DNA from: Galbula dea
Taxonomy: Eukaryota; Chordata; Aves; Piciformes; Galbulidae
NCBI GenBank assembly: GCA_013399015.1
Contig: VWZX01007460.1
Coordinates: 879,611 to 943,610 of the forward strand
Length of the DNA: 64,000 nt
Direction: 5' to 3'
The notes under the pieces were generated by a model. It saw only the letters and a list, made by a program, of their open reading frames with translations, made no database searches and was not told the origin of the DNA. Within the stretch, counting starts at the first letter, position 1. Each line of letters starts with the position of its first letter. This document shows positions 44,182 through 53,998 of this stretch, one piece after another. A program made the translations under genes and the position numbers.

Positions 44182-46389
44182 TGTTATTGTGTCAGCTCTT
44201 TTCATCACACAGATGCATCCACCCAAAGACTTCAGAAATTAGCATGATTCCACTGACACACAGACTGAGACAGATACATATAGAGAGAGAGAGATTGGTG
44301 GGGAGGGGATTGAGCTACTGCCATGGCTCCAGGAGTGAAAGAAATTTGAGGTCCTCTGAAAAGCACTGAACTTTTCTATTTCCCATATATGTTCCTGCCC
44401 AAAGGAAAATTGTGACTGGCAAGGACCTCTTGAGCCTTAAAACAAGGAAAAAAGAGACAGAGCTTGCCTGCTGGGAGGTAAAGAAGGCAAGGAGCTTTAG
44501 AAAGGGAGATGAACTGCACATTGGACAGGGTCAGGTAATCAAGGGTGTGAATAGGCTGTGGAAGATGTATGCAGATTAGGAGCTAACACACATTCATTTA
44601 TGAGGTTTGGACCAAGCCCAGAAAGGAAGAAAATTGCACATGGGATTAAAATGTCAAAGCAATAGGAAGGAGTTTATGTCTGAAGTCTGAAAGCCTCCAT
44701 GAATGATCTGCAGAGAAATGAGCACTGACCCATCTCAATAAATCATCCTCAGGGAGGAAGGAAGCTGAGGACAGGAGCAGTCCCTGCAGGAAGGAATCCC
44801 AGCTCTGAGCAGAGCTGCTACCAGGCTCTGCCTTTGCTTTTTTGCTCAGGTAAAGAACCTGCAGCAAGATCCTCCCAGCAATCCTGCAGAGTTCATGGCA
44901 TGATGCTAATGGCACCAGAGGAAGGGTTCGTGTCTCCTACAGCCTCAGAGACAAGAGACAGTGCCCTGTGCCCTGGGAGCACTAGCAACTGTTCTCAACC
45001 ATAACATGGCTTTGCCATGGCATGACTTCACCTTCTGCCTCAGTCTGAACACCAGGAATGGCCTTGGAAACAATTATTTGACATCAGTGCAGTTAGATAA
45101 CTAAAAATACTCTCTGGTGACATGTTCTGGAGTTGGAGTGAGGCAGTTGGGCACGGGGGAGAACAAAGGCTGTATTCTGTGCTGGCATGGCCAACTGGTT
45201 GACATTAAACACAGACAAGCTCTTTTCCATCTCTGTGTGAAGGCTTAGCACAGTGTGGGGACTTCCAGCATCCCTACTGCATTAATGTGGTCTGACCCCT
45301 AGGACATTATTTAGGGAAAGAGGATCTTTCATCCCTCCTTTCTTCTTTTGACACCCCACCCTCTCAGAGACTTTTGCTTGAATTGGATTTTATTCCTCTT
45401 TTAGCTTGTGTTTCATTTCTCTTCGCTGCTGGGACATGGAAAGCAGCAAATCTGCATGGGGTTCATGCACTAAAAAAAGCAGAGGCTGCCAAGGAGGAGT
45501 GGGAGAAAGTAGATCAAGAGAGAGAGCTTTGTTCCAGCTCAAGTGCTGGGAGTACGAGGGAGAGACTGGTGCTGTGAGTGGAGACTGAAAGGGGTTTGGT
45601 TCAAGGGATGGGATCTGATTCTGCTTCACTTTATTAGCTAACTGGGGAAGATCCTTTCCACAAATAGTCTCCTGTGTGGGGACTTCACCTCCTGACTCCT
45701 GTGACATTTCAGAGGCTGATAACAAATCTGTTTCTTGCACAATTACAACTTTCTTGTAATACTGAGAGCATTCAACACCAGGAAACTGCTAAGATCTCAG
45801 TCCTCATTACTGTGGGCACCATGAACAACCAATCACTTAGATATTTTGCAGCTAGAGATGTTGAACTTTGCCAGCTGAAATATTAATTGAATTCCCTCCT
45901 ACTCTCAGGAATAAAACAGTGCTGGAGCTACAGGGGAGCACAGGAATTATTTCTTGCTTCTCTTCTACTTGCAGCCTACACAGTAGATCTCTACTAGTTA
46001 ATACATTTAATTTTCTTTCCTCCCAGGAAGGCTTTGGGATAATGCAGAGGGAAGAGTCATTTGCTTTCTAAGAAAGTCAGGAAGAGAATTTAGGGATTCT
46101 CCAACATAATCAAGGGCTTCAGAGGAAAGAAATCCCTTTGCAGCAGCTGATTTTGCCCAGGCTGGGTGTGCAAGCTGTGAGTGTGTGCACTGTGTGTGTG
46201 AGAAACATCTTCCACAGCACCAGAGCCACTGGTGCTGCCTGGGCCACTGTCACTGGGGTGCGATGCTGCAAGAGCATCCCTGAGAGCCAGAAGAAATGGG
46301 GAGGGACTGAGGGGGGTCTCATCCCAAACCCTTGAGTACCATGCCACTGCTGCAGGAGGTCCTCAGTGCCAAGGAGAAGACGGAGGATG
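44182..46389. other. Unannotated sequence with minor simple repeats
   Basis: An (AG)6 run lies at 44282-44293 and a GT-rich run at 46176-46202. An AT-rich patch near 45720-45895 contains AATATTAATTGAATT. No gene or repeat family was recognised. Confidence 0.4.
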
Positions 46390-46588
46390 GGAAAGGCTGT
46401 CAAGGGTGGCTGAGTGGGATGCAGCTACTGGTGCTGGGGGTGTCACCATCCCTGGAGGGGTTTAAAAGATGTGCAGATGTGCTGCTGAGGGACATGTTTA
46501 GTGGTGAGCTGGCACTGTTAGGTTAACAGTTGGACTTGATGAGCTTAAAGGGTTTTTTCCAACCAAAACCATTCTGTGATCATAGGAT
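46390..46588 (+). mobile_element. CR1 LINE fragment with 3' end
   Basis: The start is degraded. From 46440 TGTCACCATCCCTGGAGGGG, TTTAAAAGATGTGCAGATG and GAGGGACATGTTTAGTGG are followed by TTGGACTTGATGAGC and TTTTCCAACCAAAACC, ending in ATTCTGTGATCATAGGATTC. The 3' UTR is of the widespread 'GACATGTTTAGTGG' type. The upstream CCCAGGCTGCCCAGG motif has been lost. Confidence 0.92.
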
Positions 46589-48447
46589 TCTTCTGGGAGC
46601 GCTAAAGCAAAGGGAGTTAGCAGAAACAACAAGGCTGGTGCCCATCTCAGAGCACAGAAGGAACATGACCCAGAGAGCAGGAGGAGGCACCTGGCACCTG
46701 CAATCCAAAAATTCCCAGAACCTTCTCAAGATTTACACTTTGATTTGCTGGTTGATCACTGGGAATGGAGCCGTTCAGGCTTTGGCAGGTTAGAAGAGTT
46801 GTCATCTTCTCATTTTCATGTACTTCAGGACTTTGCAATCTTGGCAGAAGGAAGGTGCTGAAGGAGGTCTAGTCTCCAGTTTCCAATTCTTGCCTTTCCA
46901 ACGCTGATTAAAGAAGAAAATCTCCTACAAGCCTCTTCTTGTTCAATTCTTAGTCCTATTTCAAGATCAAATAAGCAATAAAACAGGTCTGGATAAGCTC
47001 ACAGGCTTAACCTGCTCAAAAGGGGTAGATTGGGCAAGATCTTGGAGGTGACAGCAGATCACTCTGGGGATCACAGATCCTCTGCTGTCCTCTGAAGATA
47101 ACTCACCATCACTGGGACATGAGGGTTCTGTGGGACCAGCCCAGCACAGCTGTACCTGAAGGCAGCTGTCTAAAGGAGTCACTGGGCTTGCATTTTCTGC
47201 CACTAACACTTGAGGAGGATCAACATTATTGAGGCTAATTAGAATTCATTGAGAACTGATTGTTCATTAGAGAGAGGGGAAAAACATGTTCTGTGGAGCC
47301 CTGGGTTTGGTAGAACTATTTCACATAATTAAGCAATTCCACATCTTGGCATTTTATCCCTCTTGTTACCACTGCACTTTGTTAATAAGTTTTTAATTGC
47401 AAATGATCTCTGTGACACAGATTACTCTGTGTTTACCAGGCAGCAAAAATGCCATGAATAACCAGCCTGGATGCCAAGCCCTCTGAAAACCCAGCTGCCA
47501 GCTTCTGTCTTCTCCACGGTTTGGCATTGAAACCCCTTCAGGTGCTGTAGAATATATGGATTTCCAGACTATATTAGTGAATAGAGTATATGGATTGTTG
47601 CAGACTGCAGAGATCCTTGGCTAAGGCTCCAGGAGCAAGGAAAGAGCAGCTTTCAGAACCAAAAGAAGCTTGTTCCTGTTGGGAACCAGCAAGCTGATCA
47701 GTGTCTTCCAGATGGTCTGGTTTATTCTCTGCATTGCCACCTTGTATGCTGTGCATGCCCCAAACTTCTGACCCTTGCCTGTTTACACAATTACTGAAGA
47801 TAGTTACATATTCTTAATTACCTGTATAAAAACTGTGCCAGGCTGAGCAATAATAATTTAACCTCCAATTTATATTGTTTGTTTTCAATGAAGTGCCCAG
47901 GCTGAGTTGCTGAAAAATGTCCTGTTTTCTCTTTGCAAGGAGAAGAGTCAAAAAGCTGAAGGGAGAAAGCTCCTTCCTTGCTCTTCAAACCTCTACTTAT
48001 CACCCTCAGGGGCAACTGGCCAAGCCTGCATTCACTCCTGTGACTGAATTCTGTCCTCCAGTGCTAGAATATGGATATCTTGATCTGCAGTCTAGATAGC
48101 TCTGTAGTATGTACAGTCCTGGAACATGTACGGTTCACTCTCTAATGCAGGAAGGAAAGGTGTGGATACCTGTTCAACTTCAGGTAGGAAGTTCCTGTTC
48201 CAGTGACTAAAACCTGCCCTGAGCAACGATTTTGATGGGAAGCAATGGGCTAACCCCCCCTACCCCCCCTGAGAGCTGTGTTGGGCTTAGAGAATACTGC
48301 AGCTTTTAAGGTGTTTTTTAAACATGCAAACTACTGTTTGAAAATGTTTTAATTTGAGAGTTTAAGTGGATTTAGAGAGCAAACAGCAGCCAAAAGGGGA
48401 AAAAATATTTAAAGTTTGAGGTCAAATGAAATATTTAATTCAAATTA
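46589..48447. other. Unannotated sequence with AT-rich and C-rich patches
   Basis: AT-rich patches at about 47215-47420 and 47780-47890 (ATTCTTAATTACC, AATAATAATTTAACC) and a C-rich pair C7-TA-C7 at about 48254-48269. A further AT-rich patch at 48300-48445 leads into a CR1. None can be assigned a function. Confidence 0.35.
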
Positions 48448-48626
48448 AGACTGGGACAGGCTCTCCAGGGAAACAGTCATGGCACCAAGCTTGCCAGAGA
48501 TCCAGAAGCATCTGGACACCACCCTCAGGCACATGATGTGATTTTTGGGGTTGCCCTGTGTAGAGGTAGGATCTGGACTCAATGATCCTTGTGGGTCCTT
48601 CCAGCTCAGGGCATTCTGTGATTCTC
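48448..48626 (+). mobile_element. CR1 LINE 3' fragment of a distinct subfamily
   Basis: GACTGGGACAGGCTCTCC, TCATGGCACCAAGCTTGCC and CAGGCACATGATGTGATTTT are followed by ACTCAATGATCCTTGTGGG and CCTTCCAGCTCAGGGC, ending in ATTCTGTGATTCT. This 3' UTR (GCACATGRTGTGA, CCTTGTGGGTCC) is unlike the other copies in the window, indicating another CR1 subfamily. Confidence 0.92.
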
Positions 48627-50221
48627 CATCTCCAAAGGACAGAACCACACCAGAGCATCCTCTGTCATGCACTTTGTCTCCAGGTGATGTACTACCTGAC
48701 CTGAGCTGTGTGAGAAGAGTGTTGATAAAGGAAGGGATGCTGTCAACCCTCACTACTGCTCCAGTGGTAACTCCATTTTGCCAGGAGAGTTCGTCTGAAA
48801 CACTGAGCCCAGTTCCACAACCTCTCCACCAAACCCCTCCCTGCACTGGCTTGTTCCATTGGTAGAACACACAAGCTCCTGCTGCTTTTTTCCAACACCT
48901 GCAGCTTCACCCCTTCTCCCCCATCAGAAGGTTTCTTGTTCCACCACTGGTGCAGAGGAAACTGCTGTTTTCCTTTGGGCTCCACCGTGTGCTTTGCTGT
49001 GTGTTTCCAACTCGTGGATGCTAAATTATGTGCACTGGAAAGAGATGTTAGAGTTAACCTGAGCTGCTGAGGCTGCAGTGTGCTTTGGCCACAGCAACCG
49101 TAACCCAGGGAGAGCTCAACAAGGCTCCACTGTCTCCATATCATACCTGATCTCCTCTGGGTCACTGCAGGAAAGGGTTTCCCTGGTCAGGGCTGAACAC
49201 AGCCCTTTAGGAAACACTCTGCAGCAGCTGAGTGCATCTGCACCTCCAACAGTCTGTTACCAAACTGATTGTAAAACACTGAACACCAAGGGCAAGAAAA
49301 CATGCAGATACAGTCTTGTCCCATTTATAAATGACTCCTGTCTCTGTCCTCAGCCTGGGAGTGTTCGCCAGGGGGTGACCCTGATAAAACCCAAGGCTCT
49401 GTTACAGTTACAGCACATGGGAATTGCTCCATGGCAGCTAAGGGCAACCAGTCCCACAGCTATTACTCCTAGAAGGTCAATTAACTTAAAATTACCAATA
49501 CAGCATTTGAGTTCCCTTTTAACTGGATGTGATTAATTAGAAGTGAAAACAATTGCTTATGTAGCAGATGTTACAAGATGTTACCCTACAAGCCATGAGC
49601 ATACACCCAGAAGAAATCCCTGCAGAGCTGTCAGCAGTGAAAGCAAAGCATCAGTCACTGGCTGCTCAGGAAATGATGCATTTGGAGCAGGGAGGGTAAC
49701 GATCCACAGTTCATCCTAAAGGATATCCTTTCTTTTCTCCATTCTGTGGAGAGCTGAAGGAAATCTCAATGGATAAAGCAGTAAAGTCCTTTGCAGAGTC
49801 AACATGATGAAGTTGGACTGTTTGTGTTAATGCAGAAATCAGCCTGAGGAGCTCCTGGTCTTGTAACAAAAGTTAACCCAAACTCAGGGAAAAAACCCAA
49901 CAAACCCATGATATAATAAAATAAAATAACAAAACTCTGTCTGTTTTCACAAGGCTTCAGTGTACCCTGAAATACAGCTCATGGGACTCCCGCAGGTGGA
50001 TCTCCTTGCACTGGCAGCTCAAATGAAAAAGCAGTGTAACAGGAAAAACTTCTCCAAGGCAGGTGTCTCAAAAAGCAGTGGAAAATGTGCATTTCTGAGA
50101 ATGAATGGCAGTGGCACTCTGCCTGTGTCAGTCAGGACAGCAGCCACTGCTGGCACAAGGCTTGCTGCAGCTCCTGCAGAATGGCCTCTCTTGCCCTCGA
50201 TAGGTTGTCAGCTGCAAGGCA
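48627..50221. other. Unannotated sequence
   Basis: A 152-codon plus-strand frame at 49078-49536 starts at GTG and has no recognised domain. A simple (AATAAA)-like run lies at 49912-49935. AT-rich sequence occupies about 49480-49570. No repeats were recognised. Confidence 0.35.
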
Positions 50222-50370
50222 GCAGGAACAGGGAGCAGGTATCTCAGCTGAAAACAGAGCAAGTATCTCAGCTGAAAGCAGAGCAGGTATCTCAGCAGGA
50301 ACACAGAGCAGGTATCTCAGGAGGAACAGGTAGCCGGTATCTCAGCAGGAACATGGAGCAGAGTTTCTAG
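50222..50370. repeat. Minisatellite of 24-25 bp units, five copies plus a partial
   Basis: The word GTATCTCAG occurs at 50239, 50263, 50287, 50312 and 50337, so the spacing is 24, 24, 25 and 25 bases. Between the words lie GCTGAAA(A/G)CAGAGCA or GCAGGAACA-type segments, giving two unit types. An open frame crosses the array and reads EQVSQLK-type repeats in the 24-base part, then switches phase where the unit becomes 25 bases. No gene context supports translation. Confidence 0.85.
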
Positions 50371-50939
50371 GAATCAAAGCCTGGAAGCAGTTTTTGTGGC
50401 TAAATCAGTAACTAACAAGTGTTCTGCTACAGAGAGCACTGTTAAATCTGTGCCTCCACCAGCATGGAGACAGTGCCCATGGTGCCAGGGCCAACCCAGC
50501 TGCTCCTCAGAGCACCCAGGGCTAAATGGTTGCTCCTGGGGAGCTGGAGGTGTCTCAGCCTGCCAAGAGGATGCTAGTTTCTCCTTCACTTAGGGGAAAA
50601 TTCAGAGACTTTGGCTGAAACATTGTGCTTTCTCTGTAGCTAACAGCTCACCAAGACATGGAAATTTCTAGGTGTTTCACCACCATGCAGCTGAAAGGAG
50701 AATTTTGTCTGCCCAGACAGAAGAAGATAGGTACAGGAATATTCTGGCCTGGAACACCAAGTGGGTGAGTGGAGTCTCCAGGAGCCTCCCAGTGCTCTGG
50801 ATCCTGATTTTTCTGATCTATAGAGGTTATTATGCCCAGTCCAGCTACAAATGGAGCAGCAGAAACAGTTCCATACAGGAATCAGGGTTGTTGGAAGGCA
50901 AAAACTTGCTGAATGCAGAGATGGTGAAGAGCTAACCTC
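50371..50939. other. Unannotated sequence
   Basis: Ordinary sequence after the minisatellite. Nothing was recognised. Confidence 0.4.
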
Positions 50940-51190
50940 AAATGGAATTTCATAGCAATGATACATGGAAAGCATTTATTAACTGACATTTAATGATGCA
51001 TTAATATTTATTTAAAATTTTTCACAGGGATTTTAACCATAAACTGAAGCTTTAAATAGCTGTGGTAAAAAGAGGTGGGAGAAGAGCAGCAGCAGCAGCA
51101 TGATTAAAAAATTAATACCGTGCAGAAGGAAATGAGTTCACCTAAAAATGTCTCTTAAATAAAATATTTCCCCTTAGTTTTCAGGTCCTG
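50940..51190. promoter_or_regulatory. AT-rich candidate CNE
   Basis: Repeat-free AT-rich block with ATGATGCATTAATATTTATT, TTAAATAGC and ATTAAAAAATTAATACC, plus an AGC-triplet run near 51090-51101. Dense ATTA/TAAT cores and the absence of reading frames resemble vertebrate developmental enhancers. No further evidence is available. Confidence 0.3.
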
Positions 51191-51384
51191 CCACCTTGTT
51201 TCCATCCAAGACATAGTCATACAATGGAATCAGAGAATGCAAGTGCAGTGAGGTGATACTTGCTGCTATTTTCTTTCCTGTTGAAACTTGAAGTGCTGAC
51301 ATATTGATGAGAATGCTGTAATTATTTTCCCCTTCATTTCTCTGTTTTTTCTCAGAGGCTGTACATCAGAAGCTGTTTATCAGG
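51191..51384. other. Unannotated sequence
   Basis: Short linker of ordinary to AT-rich composition before a CR1 fragment. Confidence 0.4.
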
Positions 51385-51646
51385 GTAGAGAGGGGATTGA
51401 GACTAGATATATATTGAGGGTGCATATACACCAGATATTGAGGAGAAATTTTTCTACTGAGGGTGGTGAGAGGCTGTCCCAGGTTGCACAGAGAGGTGGG
51501 AGATGTCCCATCCCTGGAACCATCCCAGGTCAGGTTGTCTGGGGCTGTGAGCAACCTGCTCTAATTGGGGATGTCCCTGCTGCCTGCAGGGGGCTGCACT
51601 AGATGACCTTTGAAGGTCCCTTCCCACCCAAACCATTCCATGATCA
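51385..51646 (+). mobile_element. CR1 LINE fragment with about 30 bp internal insertion
   Basis: GAGACTAGATAT, TTTTTCTACTGAGGGTGG, CCCAGGTTGCACAGAGAGG and CCATCCCTGGAACCATCCC are followed by CACTAGATGACC and CATTCCATGATC. Between GACTAGATAT and GAGGAGAAATTTTTC there is an extra segment of about 30 bases. It repeats an AGATAT…ATTGAGG motif, apparently a local duplication. It is the same subfamily as the copy at 37.04 kb. Confidence 0.92.
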
Positions 51647-52157
51647 GACTCTGGGAACACTGCTTACCCCAAGCATGAGTGCACTGTACAAAACCTTTAT
51701 TCACTTTCAAGTGAGTGAAGCTATTATTTTTCCTGCTTCTGTTATAAAAGCATGAGGCTACAGCTTCAAAGGGAGCTTTAGGAGTTAGGTAGTCCCCAGG
51801 CAGGACTCAGTGAGAATGAAATGCAGGTGCAACCAGTGTTAACCACTCTGCTGCTGCTCTGCCAGGAGAGCTGCAGGACATTCCACCTTCAGGGCAGACC
51901 TCAGCTCTCAGTGCTCTTGATCCAAACATCCCTCGTTCTTCCACTGCAGTGGATGCTCCTCTGCATCCCAAGGCACCAGAGTGAGAGGAACATTGGGCAG
52001 GGTGGTGGAGAGAGTGGGGTTTGCAAGGTTTAAATGGCTGTGTATGCAGCATTACAGCAGATCTGTTCTCTCCCTTCTGCAATGCTGACTGAGTGCCCAT
52101 CTATCGCCTCCCACATTCACGCTCTGCTCCTTCCATTTGCCTTTTCTTCTTCCTCAG
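51647..52157. other. Unannotated sequence
   Basis: Ordinary sequence. The last 60 bases become pyrimidine-rich and form the candidate acceptor for the exon-like segment at 52158. Confidence 0.4.
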
Positions 52158-52248
52158 ATGTGCATTTTACACCACCAAAGGAGATGGAGCACTGGAAAAA
52201 CTGAATCAGTGTCTCAGTAACACCCCAGAGCTTATCTCACACCCTTAA
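52158..52248 (+). other. Exon-like segment: strong acceptor then 29 open codons to a stop
   Basis: The pyrimidine tract at 52139-52154 runs into CAG at 52155-52157, a strong splice-acceptor consensus. In the frame starting at 52159, 29 codons are open before TAA at 52246. They read like ordinary protein, for example TTKGDGALEKLNQCL. No donor is required if this is a terminal exon, and the reading phase would be one. I recognise no protein family, and a stretch of this length opens often by chance, so this is a weak candidate. Confidence 0.15.
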
Positions 52249-53182
52249 ACCCAGGGGATGAAAGAGGAGAGTGGAGACAGGGCTCAGCTCCTCAGGGTGT
52301 GTAAGTTGCCATATCTCGAGTTGGAGATGCTCAGTTTTCTTCTTGCCTAACTGGCTCAGGGGTTTCTCTGCAGAAAACAGGGGCGTTTGGTCTAAGTAAA
52401 ACTGGAAACAGTCTGAGTTATAAATGGTGCTTGCTGCCTGTGGAATAAAAATAGTGAGAATCAAAGCTCCTACCAGCAGAAGCCAGCAGAAAGGAGTCAG
52501 TGGGATGGAGAGCAGAGAACAGTGATGGCTCCAGCACAAGACAAAAGCTGACCTGTGAGTGTTTACAGAATCATAATCCATGTCCTACAATTTCCTAGAA
52601 TCCCACCAGCTTTCCTTAAGGCAATGCCCATTTCCCAGCCTTGGCACTTCTGCTTACAGCTGCCCTGGGGCCTGTGTTTGGTGGTGTTTCTTTGTAGGCA
52701 AGACACCAAGGAGGTTTCTGGTACCACTGCCTCTTCCCAGTCAGCAGCAGACCTACAGGGCAGCTCAGAAATGCTTCTGGGCTTTGTACAAAACATTTGA
52801 TGGAAGTGCTGAATTTGAGACTTTGAGTGTGTTACATGTGGCAGGTTGTGAATCTGAGGAAGAGGGAAGAGAATAAATACAGAAACCGTGCTGGTGTTTG
52901 GGTTTGGAAGTGCTGAGTTGAGCAGTGTGAAGATGGTCTTGATTGAGGGTGAAGAAGGCACTTGTGTGAGGAGTACATGATGCTGCATGAAGCATGTTTG
53001 CTTTGGGGGGAAAAAGGAAAAAAAGCTGAATTTCCAAGAATCTGGAAGGGTTAACCTGTTCCTCACCACTAAGCAATACAGAAAACTACCTGAGTAACAT
53101 TAGGTTTGTGCTTTGGGGGAGGGAGTGGAGCAGGCTGGGCCAGACCACCCCAGCCCGCTCCAGGTACTCATGGGCTGCAGCT
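52249..53182. other. Unannotated sequence
   Basis: A minus-strand frame of 168 codons (52563-53069, GTG start) is the longest in the window. It is rich in proline, serine and histidine, overlaps other long frames and matches no family I know. I treat it as chance. Confidence 0.35.
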
Positions 53183-53221
53183 GGGAGCTGGGGTGGGGCA
53201 GAAAGGGGCTGGGTCCTTGGG
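53183..53221 (+). other. Canonical G-quadruplex motif
   Basis: Six runs of three or four G occur in 39 bases: at 53183, 53190, 53195, 53205, 53211 and 53219. The loops are 4, 1, 6, 2 and 5 bases, which satisfies the standard G3+N1-7 rule with spare tracts. It lies about 700 bases upstream of the exon-like segment at 53914, in a G-rich region (53110-53290). Confidence 0.6.
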
Positions 53222-53385
53222 ATAGACTTAAGCAAAAGGATGGAGGGGGCTGGTTTTGGGCACTACAGCCCAGGGTAGAAGGTCTGGGTCTCTTTCCTGA
53301 AGACTGATGCTATGGCATGAAGGGATCTAGGTATGGTGGTAGGTGCTGTCTGGGCAGCAGTGGCTGGGAGGTCTGCAGGGGGTAA

Positions 53386-53469
53386 CTGGTGGAGGTGGTG
53401 AGCTCCCTAGCAGGGTGTGAGGGGTGGCTGGTGGAGATGGTGAGCTCTCCAGCAGGGTTTAAGGGATGT
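53386..53469. repeat. Two-copy 42 bp tandem duplication
   Basis: CTGGTGGAGGTGGTGAGCTC at 53386 is repeated as CTGGTGGAGATGGTGAGCTC at 53428. Both are followed by CC(C/A)(T/G)(A/C)GCAGGGT-type sequence, giving a 42-base period and two copies with a few differences. This is an incipient minisatellite. Confidence 0.75.
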
Positions 53470-53913
53470 CCTTACTGCATGTAGAGAAATGAGAGCTGCT
53501 TTTCCCAGGGTGGAAGAATGGCTCCTTGTGAGTGGTCAGATAAGGAACCTTCACAAGCTGGTACAGAAGAGGTTTTAGCAAAGAAAGGCATTTAGAAAAC
53601 AGATGTTCTGGCTGTGGCAGGGCTTCATGTTATCAAAAACTAGTTGGGTTTTGTTTGGGCTTTTAAAAGGAAAACCTGTTTTGGTTGTACTTCAGTGGTT
53701 TCCCTTCATGTCACCACACACAAAGTCCATTCTCTAGCCTACTGCTTAATTGTGAACTGCAGCTAATTAAAGAGTGATTGCAGTTAAACACAAAACCTGC
53801 CTTAGCAGCTGAGCTGTGTCTTGTTCCTTCTGTAGGGTGGAGCAATATGGCTGTAAAGATGGGGCTGCAGGCTCTGTAGGACACTGTGCTCATGTTGCTC
53901 TCTCTCTCTGCAG
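53470..53913. other. Unannotated sequence ending in a pyrimidine tract
   Basis: Ordinary sequence. The last 25 bases, TTGC followed by (CT)n and TGCAG at 53909-53913, form the acceptor-like signal for the next segment. Confidence 0.4.
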
Positions 53914-53998
53914 GCATACTGTCCAAGCATGCTGGTCAGTGGACAACTAAGGAGAGTCACTGCTCTGTGCTTCAGCCCAGCTGAACACTACTGGCAAG
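53914..53998 (+). other. Exon-like segment with both splice sites, 85 bases
   Basis: A CT-repeat pyrimidine tract and CAG precede the segment, and GTAAGA at 53999-54004, preceded by CAAG, is a near-perfect donor. The 85 bases are open in the first frame for 28 codons (AYCPSMLVSGQ…HYWQ) and closed in the other two. The size is typical of a vertebrate internal exon. No protein family is recognised and no partner exon was identified, so it could be part of a long non-coding RNA, a diverged coding exon or chance. Confidence 0.22.

Noticed and set aside
51583..51600. CTCF-like GCAGGGGGCTGC string
   Set aside because: It matches only part of the CTCF core and lies in the CR1 3' UTR, where this G-rich motif is part of the element.
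52563..53069. 168-codon minus-strand frame, the longest in the window
   Set aside because: It begins at GTG, is biased to proline, serine and histidine, overlaps other open frames and has no recognisable domain. With about one stop per 20 codons, a few frames of this length are expected in 64 kb over six frames.
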